Source: SZUA-430 sp031413635 (lineage in GTDB: Bacteria; Pseudomonadota; Alphaproteobacteria; Micropepsales; Micropepsaceae). Taken from it: a stretch of 6,927 nucleotides of DNA. Location: positions 1 through 6,927 of the forward strand of contig JANOFM010000282.1 of the NCBI GenBank assembly GCA_031413635.1, in the 5' to 3' direction. Position numbers and translations under genes: made by a program. The notes below the pieces were generated by a model, which did not search any database, was not told where the DNA came from, and saw only the letters and a list, made by a program, of their open reading frames with translations. Shown here one piece after another: positions 6,681-6,927 of the stretch (position 1 is its first letter; each line of letters begins with the position of its first letter).

Positions 6681-6883
6681 TGGAACCGGCTCGCAACTCT
6701 GTTTCGGCGCAACTCAAACGTGCGCGGCATGATCCCCCCTTTGATTCCCATAGGCTACAGGGGTACATGCCGCAGTAATTCAACAAATATTGCAGGCTTG
6801 TCACCGGCGCCCTTGTCCCTGGCGTGCATGACAGGCCAAAGTATGGTTGACGCCATTCCTTATCCCCAACTCTGGAGACTTTC
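6681..6883. promoter_or_regulatory. Divergent intergenic region, presumed promoters for both directions
   Basis: This noncoding stretch separates the leftward sugar-modification cluster from a rightward gene, so at least two promoters should lie here. It is richer in A/T than the genes (for example AATTCAACAAATATTG around 6778-6793). On the minus strand, TTGAAT followed about 18 bases later by TGTAGC is a weak sigma-70-like pair upstream of the oxidoreductase. On the plus strand, TTGTCC with TATGGT about 20 bases on is a poor candidate. An inverted repeat at 6724-6773 lies between the start of the oxidoreductase and the minus-strand candidate. No convincing consensus promoter was found, and open frames across the region have no family character. 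Confidence 0.4.
6724..6773. repeat. Inverted repeat GCGGCATG...CATGCCGC upstream of the oxidoreductase
   Basis: GCGGCATG (6724-6731) and its exact reverse complement CATGCCGC (6766-6773) flank 34 bases. After a 2-nt mismatch the stem continues with CCCC (6734-6737) against GGGG (6760-6763). It could be a hairpin in the leader of the leftward transcript or a pair of operator half-sites. No run of T follows the minus-strand stem, so it is not an obvious terminator. Confidence 0.5.
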
Positions 6884-6927
6884 ATGCGCAATCTGAAGGG
6901 TCACGAAATCCGCTTGAAGAGCCGGCC
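6884..6927 (+). CDS. Start of a plus-strand gene, possibly NADP-dependent oxidoreductase (CurA/YncB-type)
   Basis: The ATG at 6884 opens a frame of 14 complete codons, running to the right edge and beginning MRNLKGHEIRLKSR, with a probable Pro next. GGAG at 6874-6877 sits six bases upstream, a good Shine-Dalgarno. A segment like EIRLKSRP directly after the start is typical, from memory, of medium-chain NADP-dependent oxidoreductases (curcumin/prostaglandin reductase-like), where a PTxxNFE motif follows. Only the N-terminus is visible, so the assignment is tentative; that a gene starts here is more secure than which one. It is divergent from the rest of the window. Confidence 0.55.
   Translation, partial: MRNLKGHEIRLKSR

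Noticed and set aside
6649..6891. 80-codon minus-strand frame over the divergent intergenic region
   Set aside because: No domain, covers the expected promoters and overlaps the starts of both flanking genes.

Overview
The window is GC-rich and densely coded, with almost every gene on the minus strand. It looks like a chromosomal segment of an alphaproteobacterium. The glutamyl-tRNA synthetase is of the alphaproteobacterial type, the GC content is high, and one gap holds a structured repeat bounded by TTGTCATCCCGGACG, a kind of element I associate with alphaproteobacterial genomes. Genus cannot be read from the sequence; a Rhodospirillales-like lineage is only a guess.

Layout, in minus-strand transcription order (right to left). 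At the far right, a plus-strand gene starts at 6884 and runs off the edge; its 14 complete codons resemble the N-terminus of CurA/YncB-type NADP-dependent oxidoreductases. A gap of about 200 bp separates it from a tightly packed minus-strand cluster. That cluster holds a Gfo/Idh/MocA sugar oxidoreductase (5700-6680, TTG start), a DegT/WbpE-type PLP aminotransferase (4544-5707, 8-nt overlap), a small cysteine-containing lipoprotein (4029-4547, 4-nt ATGA overlap) and glutamine-dependent NAD+ synthetase nadE (2353-4011, 17-nt gap). A 168-bp composite palindromic element (2172-2339) fills nearly all of the next gap. Then come gltX (816-2153) and, after 191 bp, the N-terminal 208 codons of cysS (1-624), cut by the left edge.

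How the genes may work together: the oxidoreductase/aminotransferase pair is the classic two-step way of replacing a sugar-nucleotide 3-hydroxyl by a 3-amino group. The oxidoreductase looks more like GnnA (UDP-GlcNAc 3-dehydrogenase) than WlbA/WbpB. The best hypothesis is therefore synthesis of UDP-GlcNAc3N for a lipid A with a 2,3-diamino-2,3-dideoxyglucose backbone. A lipoprotein of unknown function is translationally embedded in this cluster, and nadE follows. gltX and cysS are housekeeping translation genes.

The window is mostly ordinary core genome. The parts worth a second look are the folded repeat directly in front of gltX, the gnnA/gnnB-like pair, and the unassigned cysteine-containing lipoprotein coupled to it.
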